A stretch of 35,459 nt of DNA from Clostridia bacterium (lineage in GTDB: Bacteria > Bacillota > Clostridia > Oscillospirales > Acutalibacteraceae). Both the position numbers and the translations under genes were made by a program. The stretch is taken from positions 1 to 35,459 of the forward strand of contig JAFPUM010000030.1 of assembly GCA_017395425.1 (NCBI GenBank), read 5' to 3'. Of this stretch, positions 7,902 to 15,701 are shown piece after piece (positions within the stretch are counted from its first letter, which is position 1; each line of letters starts with the position of its first letter). Under the pieces are notes generated by a model. That model searched no databases. It was not told the origin of the DNA and saw only the letters and a program-made list of their open reading frames with translations.

Positions 7902-7944
7902 AAGCCCGAATCATTCTGCTTCATCAGCGAAATGATTCGGGTTT
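7902..7944. terminator. Bidirectional terminator
   Basis: Arms 7905-7915 and 7931-7941 form an 11-bp stem with a 15-base loop. TTTGTCTTG follows on the plus strand, and the A-rich bases before the left arm give a T-rich tail on the minus strand. It separates the convergent acetyltransferase and aldo/keto reductase genes. Confidence 0.75.
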
Positions 7945-7969
7945 GTCTTGTTGCGGGTTATAGAAAAAA

Positions 7970-8908
7970 CTATTCCCAGATACCCTTGCAGGTGACGCCC
8001 GAGGCAAGCGCCAGCGCTTCCAGCTTGGCGGTTTCGTCGGTAGAAAGCGTCAGGGTCAGACCGTCGTTGAGTGACGAAGCGTGTGCGGGCTTGGTCAGTC
8101 CGACGATGGGAATCACGCCTTTGGCAACCGCCCACGCGATGGGAATCTGGGAAGAATCCACATGGTATCGGGCAGCCAGTTCGCGGATACAGTCGATGAG
8201 CGGCTGGATTTTTTTGAATTTTCCCTTGCCGAACGCCAGACCCCGCATGGAGAGCTTTTTGAAATGGTGTTTGGCGTCATAATGTCCGGACAGAGCGCCT
8301 TGTTCAAGAATCATATAGCCGAAAAACAGAATTCTGTTGTCACGACAATATTGCAGCGCCTCGGCTTCGCGCTCCATTGCCAGCAGACTGTAATGATTCT
8401 GCACAGCGGCGAGACGGGAGCCGTTTTGGCGGAGTACTTCATCCGCCAGCGCAATCTGGGCGGCGCTTCCGTTGGAAAGACCGATGGCTTTGACGAGTCC
8501 CGCCTGCTGACATTCGGCAAGTTCTTTCATGTTTTCTTTGAGGTTGAGCGGGGAATGCAGCCAGTAGAGATCGACGCAGTCCACCCCCAGCCGTTTGAGA
8601 CTGGCTTCCAGCGCGGAACGGCATTCGCCCGGCTTGTAGGTTTTGTTCGGGAAATGCTTGGTGGAAAGTGTGACGGGTTTGTCCTTGATCAGAGAGCCGA
8701 GAAGCTGTTCCGACGTACCCATACCGTAGACTTCCGCCGTGTCCCAGAAGGTGAAGCCCGCGGCGTAAGCCGCCTGAAAGGTCTCGGTCAATTGCTGACG
8801 GTCGTAAGACTGTCCGAAGATCATTTTTCCGCCGTTGGAGCCGGAGCCCCATGCCCATGTGCCGATCATGCAGGTGGTCATGGTTTTTTCGTTGAGAATG
8901 TATTCCAT
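7970..8908 (-). CDS. Aldo/keto reductase
   Basis: A 312-residue NADP-dependent oxidoreductase with a TIM-barrel fold. The catalytic tetrad is visible: D56 and Y61 (in DTAEVYG), K84 (STKH) and H118 (WLHSP). The C-terminal phosphate-binding region is at PIVGLTKPAH (about 268-277). It reduces carbonyl groups; the substrate is unknown. GGAGGT precedes ATG 8908 with ten-base spacing. It is transcribed alone. On the minus strand a TATAAT at 9006-9001 with no good -35 box lies upstream and is flanked by three CAGGTRT repeats, so an activator may be involved. Confidence 0.93.
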   Translation of the reverse strand: MEYILNEKTMTTCMIGTWAWGSGSNGGKMIFGQSYDRQQLTETFQAAYAAGFTFWDTAEVYGMGTSEQLLGSLIKDKPVTLSTKHFPNKTYKPGECRSALEASLKRLGVDCVDLYWLHSPLNLKENMKELAECQQAGLVKAIGLSNGSAAQIALADEVLRQNGSRLAAVQNHYSLLAMEREAEALQYCRDNRILFFGYMILEQGALSGHYDAKHHFKKLSMRGLAFGKGKFKKIQPLIDCIRELAARYHVDSSQIPIAWAVAKGVIPIVGLTKPAHASSLNDGLTLTLSTDETAKLEALALASGVTCKGIWE

Positions 8909-9058
8909 TGGATAACTACCTCCGAATCATGAATGGATCAGCCAGAGCGATACAATGACTGCCCTGTGACAAACCGACATCGCTATGGATACCTGTCTGT
9001 ATTATACACCTGATGGGACACCTGTTTTTAAATAATCTGTGAAGACTGCCGTTTTTGC

Positions 9059-9087
9059 TTGACAACCAGCCGTTCGGATGGTATAAT
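9059..9087 (+). promoter_or_regulatory. Consensus promoter of the trpBA T-box transcript
   Basis: TTGACA (9059-9064), 17 bases and TATAAT (9082-9087): both boxes and the spacing match the sigma-A consensus exactly. Transcription should start near 9094. Strong initiation with control exerted downstream by attenuation is the normal T-box arrangement. Confidence 0.9.
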
Positions 9088-9093
9088 CCCCAT

Positions 9094-9411
9094 AAAACTG
9101 AATGAACGGAAACCGTTGAAGCGGAGATAACGGCGATCAAGCCTTTACAGAGAGCCTGCGCAGCTGAGAATCAGGCAAGAAACCAGTCGTCAAATGGACC
9201 GCCGAGGGCGCAGGGAAACTTGTTGTTTCATCAGAAACTGACGGGGAGTATGCTGCGACGCTGAGACCGGCGTTATGGGTCGGGGATATGATGGTATCCC
9301 GTCAAGCGCACGGCGTACAGCCGTGAATCAAGGTGGCACCGCGAATAGGTTCGTTTTTCACAGTATTCGTCCTTGACAGAAGAGTCTGTACTCTTTTGTC
9401 AGGGTTTTTTT
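9094..9411 (+). promoter_or_regulatory. T-box riboswitch, predicted tRNA-Trp specific
   Basis: A leader RNA that reads the charging state of a tRNA. The conserved T-box core AGGTGGCACCGCG is at 9331-9343. Stem I starts with the AGAGAG element near 9149; its base pairs 9155-9161 with 9208-9214. A TGG (Trp) codon at 9195-9197 lies on the 3' side of stem I where the specifier belongs. The acceptor-binding bulge TGGC would pair with a GCCA tRNA end, which agrees with the G discriminator base of bacterial tRNA-Trp. Uncharged tRNA-Trp would stabilise the antiterminator and allow trpBA transcription. A small hairpin (9105-9117) precedes stem I. The specifier assignment is read by eye. Confidence 0.92.
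9371..9411 (+). terminator. T-box intrinsic terminator
   Basis: Arms 9371-9385 and 9390-9404 form a 15-bp stem with a few G-U pairs and a four-base loop, followed by seven Ts (9405-9411). It is mutually exclusive with the antiterminator built from the T-box core and the downstream bases near 9365-9375. Confidence 0.92.
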
Positions 9412-9461
9412 ATGCTTTTCGCACTGATTTTTCGTTATCAAATAAAGAAAGGAAGATTGTC

Positions 9462-10652
9462 ATGACCAATCCTAACGGACGCTTCGGCATACATGGCGGA
9501 CAGTACATCCCCGAAACGCTGATGAATGCCGTCATCGAATTGGACGAAGCCTATCAGCATTATAAGGAGGATCCCGCGTTCAACCGGGAACTGACCGAAC
9601 TGCTCAACGAATACGCGGGCAGACCGTCGCGGCTGTATTATGCCGCGAAAATGACCGCCGATCTGGGCGGCGCGAAAATCTATCTCAAGCGGGAGGATCT
9701 GAACCATACCGGCGCGCACAAAATCAACAATGTGCTGGGACAGGCGCTGCTTGCCAAAAAGATGGGGAAGACCCGTCTGATTGCCGAAACCGGCGCCGGA
9801 CAGCACGGCGTCGCCACCGCGACAGCCGCCGCCCTGATGGGGATGGAATGCGTGGTGTTCATGGGCAAGGAGGACACCGTCCGTCAGGCGCTCAATGTCT
9901 ACCGGATGCGGCTGCTCGGCGCGGAGGTCATTCCCGTGACCAGCGGCACCGCCACGCTCAAGGACGCTGTCTCCGAAGCCATGCGCGAGTGGACGAACCG
10001 GATTGACGATACCCACTACTGTCTTGGCTCCGTGATGGGACCTCATCCTTTTCCCACGATTGTGCGGGATTTTCAGGCGGTCATCTCGCGGGAAATCAAG
10101 GCGCAGATGCTCGAAAAAGAAGGGCGGCTGCCGGATGCGGTGATTGCCTGTGTCGGAGGCGGTTCCAATGCCATCGGCAGCTTTTACCACTTCATCGGGG
10201 ACAAGGACGTGCGTCTGATCGGCTGTGAAGCCGCGGGACGGGGGGTGGACACCTTTGAAACCGCTGCCACCGTCGCCACGGGTAAAGTTGGGATTTTCCA
10301 CGGTATGAAGTCCTATTTCTGTCAGGACGAATACGGGCAGATCGCTCCGGTCTATTCGATTTCCGCCGGATTGGACTATCCGGGCGTGGGACCCGAACAC
10401 GCCTATCTCCACGACATCGGACGCGCGGAGTATGTTCCTGTCACGGACGAAGAGGCGGTCTGCGCCTTTGAATACCTCGCGCGCACGGAGGGAATCATTC
10501 CCGCCATTGAATCGGCACACGCCGTGGCGCACGCCATGCGGCTGGCGCCGACACTCGGCAAAGACAAGTGTATCGTCATCACGGTTTCCGGGCGCGGCGA
10601 CAAGGATTGTGCCGCAATTGCCCGTTATAGAGGGGAGGATCTTTATGAGTAA
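9462..10652 (+). CDS. trpB: Tryptophan synthase beta chain
   Basis: TrpB joins indole (from TrpA) with L-serine to form tryptophan, using pyridoxal phosphate. The protein has 396 residues. The PLP lysine is K87 in HTGAHKINN, the catalytic Glu is E109 in AETGAGQHG, and the phosphate-binding loop GGGSNA is at 232-237. The sequence is of the TrpB1 type that works with TrpA. ATG 9462 has AAAGGAAG seven bases upstream; the frame is open further back into the T-box core (GTG 9333), but those codons are riboswitch sequence. It overlaps trpA by eight bases, so the two chains are translationally coupled. Confidence 0.97.
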   Translation: MTNPNGRFGIHGGQYIPETLMNAVIELDEAYQHYKEDPAFNRELTELLNEYAGRPSRLYYAAKMTADLGGAKIYLKREDLNHTGAHKINNVLGQALLAKKMGKTRLIAETGAGQHGVATATAAALMGMECVVFMGKEDTVRQALNVYRMRLLGAEVIPVTSGTATLKDAVSEAMREWTNRIDDTHYCLGSVMGPHPFPTIVRDFQAVISREIKAQMLEKEGRLPDAVIACVGGGSNAIGSFYHFIGDKDVRLIGCEAAGRGVDTFETAATVATGKVGIFHGMKSYFCQDEYGQIAPVYSISAGLDYPGVGPEHAYLHDIGRAEYVPVTDEEAVCAFEYLARTEGIIPAIESAHAVAHAMRLAPTLGKDKCIVITVSGRGDKDCAAIARYRGEDLYE

Positions 10653-11427
10653 TATCGCAAAAGCATTCGAGAGGGGAAAGGCATTTATCCCCTTTATCAC
10701 CTGCGGTGATCCCGATTTGGAGACCACTGCCGCGGTAGTGCGTGCCGCCGTTCTGAACGGCGCGGATCTGATCGAGCTGGGCATTCCGTTTTCAGACCCT
10801 ACCGCCGAAGGCCCTGTGATCCAAGACGCCAGTCTCCGTGCGCTGCGCGGCGGAGTTACCACGGACAAGATATTTGAGCTGGTGCGGGAACTGCGGCGTG
10901 ACGTAACCGTTCCCATGGTGTTTATGACCTATGCCAATGTCGTGTTTTCCTACGGCGCGGAACGGTTTATCAGCACTTGCCGAGACATCGGCATAGACGG
11001 ACTGATACTGCCCGATCTGCCGTTTGAGGAGAAGGAAGAATTCCTGCCGCTGTGTCATCAATATAGCGTGGATTTGATTTCGCTCATTGCGCCTACCTCT
11101 GAAAACCGCATCGCCATGATCGCGCGCGAAGCAGAAGGTTTTCTCTATATTGTTTCCAGTCTCGGCGTGACGGGTATGCGCAGTGAAATCACAACCGACC
11201 TTGCCGCCATTGTGGAAGTGGTTCGGAAGAACACGGACATTCCCTGCGCGATCGGCTTCGGCATTTCCAACCCGGAACAGGCTGCCCATATGGCTGCGCT
11301 TTCGGACGGCGCGATTGTCGGCTCCGCCATTGTCAGGCTGCTGGAGCAATACGGTAAAGACGCGCCCGGATACGTCGGAGCGTATGTCAAACAGATGAAG
11401 GATGCGGTTATTCACGCATCGATCTGA
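10645..11427 (+). CDS. trpA: Tryptophan synthase alpha chain
   Basis: TrpA splits indole-3-glycerol phosphate into indole and glyceraldehyde 3-phosphate; indole then passes to TrpB. The protein has 260 residues in a TIM barrel. The catalytic acid/base E44 is in [10 protein letters not shown]. The position of the second catalytic carboxylate (Asp60 in the Salmonella enzyme) is Glu here (E55, in TAEGP), a conservative change that I believe is common in Firmicutes. Phosphate-binding glycines appear in SSLGVTG and GFGIS. GGGGAGGA sits just before ATG 10645. No other trp gene occurs in the window, so indole-glycerol phosphate must be made from genes elsewhere, or the pair serves indole salvage. 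Confidence 0.97.
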   Translation: MSNIAKAFERGKAFIPFITCGDPDLETTAAVVRAAVLNGADLIELGIPFSDPTAEGPVIQDASLRALRGGVTTDKIFELVRELRRDVTVPMVFMTYANVVFSYGAERFISTCRDIGIDGLILPDLPFEEKEEFLPLCHQYSVDLISLIAPTSENRIAMIAREAEGFLYIVSSLGVTGMRSEITTDLAAIVEVVRKNTDIPCAIGFGISNPEQAAHMAALSDGAIVGSAIVRLLEQYGKDAPGYVGAYVKQMKDAVIHASI

Positions 11428-11525
11428 CGGAATCCTTTTTCTGATCTGTCATTTTATTCCTAAGTACTGAGCAGATTTCACAATATTCTTCATCCCCCGC
11501 GTATAATCATTTTCAGCATGTCCTA

Positions 11526-11554
11526 TTGACAAGGTATCCCCGTTGTGCTAAGAT
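11526..11554 (+). promoter_or_regulatory. Promoter of the NDP-sugar dehydratase gene
   Basis: TTGACA (11526-11531), a 17-base spacer and TAAGAT (11549-11554) with an upstream TG. Transcription should begin near 11561, giving a leader of about 65 bases. The stretch 11428-11525 shows no clear terminator hairpin for trpA. Confidence 0.75.
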
Positions 11555-11627
11555 AATACTTAATCTATCTGACATATCACGGGGTTCAAGAGGTTTAAAA
11601 ATGTGACGTTGGAGGAGTTTGTGATAC

Positions 11628-13637
11628 ATGAATAATGTAAAAAAAGCAGCCAAAAGCATCCACGGAAAAATCAGAAGGATTGAACACTGGCAGATTCTGG
11701 CGTGTTTTTTGGTCATCTATGATATCATTTCGATTCATATTGCTTATTTTGCCGCTTTATGGGGAAGATTTGATTTCGTGTTTTCCCGTATCCCTGAGGT
11801 TTATTTCATGCCATACCGGAGATTTATCACCGTGTACGCGCTGGTAAGTGCGGTGGTATTCTGGTTTTTCAGGCTTTATAAAACCATGTGGCGGTTTGCC
11901 GGTTTTACGGAACTGGTGAGAACAACCGTTGCCTCAGCGTTCATGTCGGTACTACACGCAATATTCATTACCGCCTTTGTTGGAAAAATGCCGATGACCT
12001 ATTATTTATGGGGAGCTCTTTTCCAGCTGATTCTCCTGATCGGCGTCCGGTTTTCCTATCGGTTCTTTATTCAGCTTCGTTCATTACTGACCAGCCGAAA
12101 AGGGAACGGCGACAGGGTGATGCTCATCGGTGCCGGCGCGGCGGGACGGATGATTCTGCGGGATATTCTGTCTTCCGAAAAAACCGATGATAAAGTGATC
12201 TGCATTATTGACGATAATCCCAATAAATGGAATCGGTTAATAGACGGTGTTCCCATCGTAGGCGGACGGGATGATATTTTATCAAGCGTAGAAAAATATC
12301 AAATCAATAAAATATTCCTGGCCATACCCAGTGCCTCCGCAGAAGACAAGCGGGATATTCTGAGCGTTTGCAGTGAAACAGGCTGTCAGCTCAAGCAGCT
12401 GCCGGGCATGTATCAGTTTGTTGTGGGTCAGATTACCGTCTCTTCCATGACGAATGTTTCGATTGAAGATTTGCTGGGACGCGATCAGATCAAGGTCGAT
12501 CTCACGGAAGTGTTTGATTTTATCAGCGGCAAAACGGTGCTTGTCACAGGCGGCGGCGGTTCTATCGGCAGTGAACTGTGCCGTCAGATTGCCACCCATT
12601 CTCCTAAAATGCTCATTATCTTTGATGTGTATGAAAACAACGCGTATGATATCGGATTGGAACTCAAGGATAAGTATCCGGAGCTGAACCTGAAGGTGCT
12701 GATCGGCTCTGTCCGTGACAGCAGGCGCATGTTTCAGGTGTTCAGTGATTATCGGCCTGACATCGTGTATCACGCGGCAGCGCACAAGCATGTGCCGCTG
12801 ATGGAGGATAGTCCCTGTGAGGCAATCAAGAATAACGCCATCGGTACATACAAGACTGCTTACGCGGCTATGGTGAACGGCTGTCAGCGGTTTGTACTCA
12901 TATCGACAGATAAAGCCGTTAATCCGGTCAATATTATGGGCGCAAGCAAGCGACTGTGTGAAATGATCGTGCAGAGTTTTGATTATAAGATCAAAGAGGG
13001 CAAAGCGGATGAAATACCGCAGCTCTTTACGCATTTCGGCAAGGAAAACGCCGATAAGGACGGCTCGGGAGATGTCTTTAAGAATATCAAGACCGAGTTT
13101 GTAGCGGTGCGGTTCGGCAATGTGCTGGGCAGCAACGGTTCAGTCATCCCGGTTTTCAAAAAGCAGATTGCCAAAGGCGGTCCCGTCACGGTTACACATC
13201 CCGACATTATCCGGTATTTTATGACCATTCCCGAGGCGGTTTCACTGGTGCTGCTGGCGGGTACCTATGCGCACGGCGGCGAGATATTCGTGCTGGATAT
13301 GGGCAGTCCCGTCAAGATTGATACCTTGGCACGAAACCTCATCAAACAGTCGGGATACACGCCGGATGTGGATATCATGGTGGAATACAGCGGTCTCAGA
13401 CCGGGTGAAAAACTCTACGAGGAAAAGCTCATGGAAGAGGAAGGTTTGAAAAAGACTGCCAATGACCTGATTCACATCGGTTCACCGATTCCCTTTGATG
13501 TCAATGTATTCCTGCGTCAATTGAAAGGGCTGATGAAGACGGCTTACGCCAATAAGTCCAACATTAAGCATTTGGTGGAAGCTATGGTGCCGACCTATCA
13601 TCAGGCAGATATTTCCTCCCATCAACCGTCTGCCTGA
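11628..13637 (+). CDS. Membrane-bound NDP-sugar 4,6-dehydratase/epimerase (CapD/PglF type)
   Basis: A 669-residue enzyme of the CapD/WbpM/PglF group, which converts UDP-N-acetylglucosamine or similar nucleotide sugars to 4-keto-6-deoxy forms for surface glycans. Four N-terminal membrane helices (about 22-42, 66-83, 98-117, 124-145) are followed by a CoA-binding-like Rossmann domain (LIGAGAAGR, about 166-174). A catalytic short-chain dehydrogenase domain follows, with NAD loop TGGGGSIG (307-314), STDKA (426-430) and MGASK (437-441). The usual Tyr of YxxxK is Met, as in PglF-type dehydratases. A loop of about 35 residues (about 454-488) is inserted before FVAVRFGNVLG. GGAGG lies 12 bases before ATG 11628. 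No glycosyltransferases are adjacent, so the product pathway is inferred only from the family. Confidence 0.9.
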   Translation: MNNVKKAAKSIHGKIRRIEHWQILACFLVIYDIISIHIAYFAALWGRFDFVFSRIPEVYFMPYRRFITVYALVSAVVFWFFRLYKTMWRFAGFTELVRTTVASAFMSVLHAIFITAFVGKMPMTYYLWGALFQLILLIGVRFSYRFFIQLRSLLTSRKGNGDRVMLIGAGAAGRMILRDILSSEKTDDKVICIIDDNPNKWNRLIDGVPIVGGRDDILSSVEKYQINKIFLAIPSASAEDKRDILSVCSETGCQLKQLPGMYQFVVGQITVSSMTNVSIEDLLGRDQIKVDLTEVFDFISGKTVLVTGGGGSIGSELCRQIATHSPKMLIIFDVYENNAYDIGLELKDKYPELNLKVLIGSVRDSRRMFQVFSDYRPDIVYHAAAHKHVPLMEDSPCEAIKNNAIGTYKTAYAAMVNGCQRFVLISTDKAVNPVNIMGASKRLCEMIVQSFDYKIKEGKADEIPQLFTHFGKENADKDGSGDVFKNIKTEFVAVRFGNVLGSNGSVIPVFKKQIAKGGPVTVTHPDIIRYFMTIPEAVSLVLLAGTYAHGGEIFVLDMGSPVKIDTLARNLIKQSGYTPDVDIMVEYSGLRPGEKLYEEKLMEEEGLKKTANDLIHIGSPIPFDVNVFLRQLKGLMKTAYANKSNIKHLVEAMVPTYHQADISSHQPSA

Positions 13638-13665
13638 CGGCAACGCGTTTCAAAAAAACATGGAC

Positions 13666-13712
13666 AAGCCTCCCAGCGTGACGGCATCCAACACGCTGGG
13701 AGGCTTATTTTT
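13666..13712. terminator. Strong bidirectional terminator
   Basis: A perfect 15-bp stem (13666-13680 with 13692-13706), an 11-base loop and ATTTTT on the plus strand. It lies between the convergent dehydratase gene and the four-gene minus-strand operon. Confidence 0.88.
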
Positions 13713-13725
13713 CGTATTCCAAATC

Positions 13726-14109
13726 TTATGACTCATAAAAAAGTTCCTGCGCTAAATCCACCGCGTGTCGGACACAGTCGTCGCATTCACAAAGCACGAC
13801 GCCGGTATCCCTGCCTTTCAGCTCCTTGCAGAGCGACGCGCCGCAGCGTTGTGTAAAAGCCCCGTGCAGCTGGCGGGCATTTGCCAGAACCGGTCTGCCC
13901 TGATAAAGCCTGAGTCCCAGCAGTATTTCCGCGCCGACCAGTGCGCCGCAGGTGGCTTCCATACAGCCCATACCCGCGCCGAATCCGGCGCCCATACGTT
14001 TCAGAAGGTCTTCCGATAACCCTGTTTCCGCCGCAAACGCACAGAGAACCGCCTGTGCGCAGTTACAGCCGCTATGCTTCAGAATGACGGCATAATCGCG
14101 TTTTTCCAT
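13726..14109 (-). CDS. C_GCAxxG_C_C family (redox-type) protein
   Basis: A 127-residue protein that matches the C_GCAxxG_C_C family named for its Cys pattern. The pattern is visible: CNCAQAV near 15-21, the core CGALVGAE in the middle, and further Cys residues (RCGASLCKEL, VLCECDDC) towards the end. Family members are small, predicted redox-active or metal-binding proteins of unknown detailed role. AAAGGAA precedes ATG 14109. It is the last gene of the minus-strand operon, 30 bases after the YunG-like gene, and ends at a strong terminator. Confidence 0.85.
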   Translation of the reverse strand: MEKRDYAVILKHSGCNCAQAVLCAFAAETGLSEDLLKRMGAGFGAGMGCMEATCGALVGAEILLGLRLYQGRPVLANARQLHGAFTQRCGASLCKELKGRDTGVVLCECDDCVRHAVDLAQELFYES

Positions 14110-14139
14110 CTGTTTTGCTTCCTTTTTCGCCTTATCGTC

Positions 14140-14568
14140 TCATTGTAGTGCGCATTTTTTTTCCATTACTTTTGCGCGCAGATATTCGTAGCGCCGCCGT
14201 TTTTCTTCCTTGGCGAAATGAATTTCACGCAGCTGCTCCGGGCAATCGGTATAATCCAGCACCTCGCCGCCGAACTGCTCACTGGTCAGATCGAACACAC
14301 AGCCGTTCACGTCGTTGAAACAGTGATAGTTTCCGTCCGGACGCCGGATGCCGTACACCTTCCCGCCAAACATATCCTGCAGCAAAAAGGCGGTGACAGA
14401 GCATTGCCCGAGCGTGGGGTTATCCGCGCTCCACTTATCCCGCATTCTGGGCGCACAGGTTTCAGCGCACCAGATATCTGACAGAATGTCATAATAATCC
14501 CGGGGCGTCAGACCGTCCCGGTCTTTTACGTCGGCTGTCTCCCAGCCATAGAACCGATAGGTTTTCAT
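14140..14568 (-). CDS. YunG-like conserved protein
   Basis: A 142-residue soluble protein. The block DKWSADNPTLGQCSVTAFLLQDMFGG (about 45-69) with a conserved Cys, followed by a His in the YHCFND segment and an Asp in VFDLTSEQF, resembles the YunG family of small Firmicute proteins. The Cys/His/Asp spacing recalls a papain-like fold, but catalytic activity is only inferred. The weak AAAGGAA site lies about 15 bases before ATG 14568, so the start is moderately certain. It is the third gene of the operon, 44 bases after the cytidylyltransferase gene. Confidence 0.7.
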   Translation of the reverse strand: MKTYRFYGWETADVKDRDGLTPRDYYDILSDIWCAETCAPRMRDKWSADNPTLGQCSVTAFLLQDMFGGKVYGIRRPDGNYHCFNDVNGCVFDLTSEQFGGEVLDYTDCPEQLREIHFAKEEKRRRYEYLRAKVMEKKCALQ

Positions 14569-14612
14569 GATTGTTTACAGGATTCCTTTCTATATCTTTT
14601 GATGTGCGCGGT

Positions 14613-15065
14613 TTATTGCGGATTCGTGTTGATCTCATCGTGAATGACGCGGCTTTCTCCCTCCACCGCGTTGGCGTCGTACAAATCTCTTTTGATCTGC
14701 GAGCTGCTGATTTCCGGCATGCGGGGAAGATAGACCACTTCCACGCCTTCCTCCCGGAGAAAATCGAATTTCCCTTTCCAGTCGTCGCCCATCACAAAGG
14801 TGTCAATGTGATATTCGTGCATATCGCTGCGTTTCTGGCTCCAGCTTTCCTCGGGAATGACCAGATCCACATACCGGATGGCTTCTACCAGCGCCTTGCG
14901 CTGTTCGTAGGTGAAGTAGCATTTCTTATGCTTTTCGTTCCAGTTGAACGCATCGGAAGAAATGACCACAATCAGATAATCCCCCAATGCCTTGGCACGG
15001 CGCAGCAGATTGATATGACCGTAATGCAGCAGGTCAAATGTACCGTAAGTAATCACACGTTTCAT
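14613..15065 (-). CDS. tagD: Glycerol-3-phosphate cytidylyltransferase-like protein (TagD type)
   Basis: A 150-residue nucleotidyltransferase that makes CDP-glycerol from CTP and glycerol 3-phosphate in teichoic acid-type pathways. The CTP-binding HxGH motif is HYGH in ITYGTFDLLHYGHINLL (residues 4-20). Also present are GDDWKGKF and the closing ISSSQIK, a variant of the usual ISTS/ISTT signature. GGAGGA precedes ATG 15065 with nine-base spacing; the frame continues upstream but those codons overlap the VOC gene. No CDP-glycerol transferase or other teichoic acid gene is nearby, so the end product is uncertain, and a related alcohol phosphate could be the substrate. Confidence 0.88.
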   Translation of the reverse strand: MKRVITYGTFDLLHYGHINLLRRAKALGDYLIVVISSDAFNWNEKHKKCYFTYEQRKALVEAIRYVDLVIPEESWSQKRSDMHEYHIDTFVMGDDWKGKFDFLREEGVEVVYLPRMPEISSSQIKRDLYDANAVEGESRVIHDEINTNPQ

Positions 15066-15087
15066 GTCGCAGTTTCCTCCGTTTTTA

Positions 15088-15471
15088 TCAGATCGTGATT
15101 TCCACCAGATTGCCTTCCACCGCCACGACGCAGCTTTCATAATAACCGTCCCCGGTGGTTCTGGGGCCGCTGACCACTTCGTATCCGTCGGTACGCAGCC
15201 GTTGTGTCAGTTCATCCACTGTTTCCCGGCTGCCCACGGAAAAGGCAATGTGAATATAACCTGTTCTGTTTAATGCTTTATGATCATCGGACAGATTGGG
15301 TTTGTGCATGATTTCCAGCCTTGCTCCGTCATCAAACGTGATAAAATAGGAGGAAAAACCGGTAGTCGGATTGTGATAGCCGTCGTCCGCTTTTCCGTTA
15401 AAATAGTTCACAAAAAACGCTCTCGCGGTTTTCAGATCATTGACATACATCGCGATGTGCTCAATTCTCAT
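15088..15471 (-). CDS. VOC (glyoxalase/bleomycin resistance) family protein
   Basis: A 127-residue protein with the paired beta-alpha-beta-beta-beta units of the vicinal oxygen chelate fold. It begins [20 protein letters not shown], with a likely metal ligand H5. Further candidate ligands are the Glu in ARLEIMH, the His in YIHIAFSV and the terminal Glu in LVEITI. It may be a small isomerase, lyase or binding protein; the substrate is unknown. A GGAG site precedes ATG 15471. It is the first gene of the minus-strand operon, with a consensus promoter about 60 bases upstream, and 22 bases separate it from tagD. Confidence 0.85.
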   Translation of the reverse strand: MRIEHIAMYVNDLKTARAFFVNYFNGKADDGYHNPTTGFSSYFITFDDGARLEIMHKPNLSDDHKALNRTGYIHIAFSVGSRETVDELTQRLRTDGYEVVSGPRTTGDGYYESCVVAVEGNLVEITI

Positions 15472-15531
15472 GCTGAACGCTCCGTTCTGCTCAGGATTCG
15501 TCTTTTGCCGGATATAAAATGACTATTTTTC

Positions 15532-15561
15532 ATTATAATCCGGATCACCGGGATTTGTCAA
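15532..15561 (-). promoter_or_regulatory. Promoter of the VOC-tagD operon
   Basis: On the minus strand TTGACA (15561-15556), an 18-base spacer and TATAAT (15537-15532). It drives the four-gene operon VOC, tagD, YunG-like and C_GCAxxG_C_C. It is divergent from, and about 65 bases away from, the chvE promoter. Confidence 0.78.
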
Positions 15562-15624
15562 TGAAAAAAATGGATATTGGTAAAAGTGTGTAAAAAATAA
15601 TTAAAAATTTGTGAATAAAATGTA

Positions 15625-15653
15625 TTGAAAATACGAAGAGAATGTAGTAAAAT
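15625..15653 (+). promoter_or_regulatory. Promoter of the chvE-mmsAB operon
   Basis: TTGAAA (15625-15630), a 17-base spacer and TAAAAT (15648-15653) within AT-rich DNA. Transcription should start near 15660. A six-bp hairpin (15664-15669 with 15675-15680) would then lie at the 5' end of the mRNA, which could protect it. AAGGAGG at 15688-15694 serves the start codon. I saw no convincing catabolite-response element. Confidence 0.7.
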
Positions 15654-15701
15654 TTAACAAAAAGAGATGGAAATCATCTCGAATTTTAAGGAGGCAATAT
15701 A

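Noticed and set aside
9333-9461. N-terminal extension of TrpB from a GTG
   Set aside because: These codons are T-box and terminator sequence; ATG 9462 has a proper ribosome site and fits the family N terminus.
9438-10916. Minus-strand frame of 492 codons opposite trpBA
   Set aside because: Antisense shadow of trpB and trpA, which have all their catalytic motifs.
10645-11427. Loss of a catalytic residue in TrpA (Asp to Glu at position 55)
   Set aside because: Glu at this place is, to my knowledge, common in Firmicute TrpA and the rest of the active site is intact, so inactivation is not indicated.
12978-13095. The 35-residue loop in the CapD-like dehydratase as a foreign insertion
   Set aside because: Loops of similar length at this position occur in Clostridia homologues as far as I recall, and base composition does not change.
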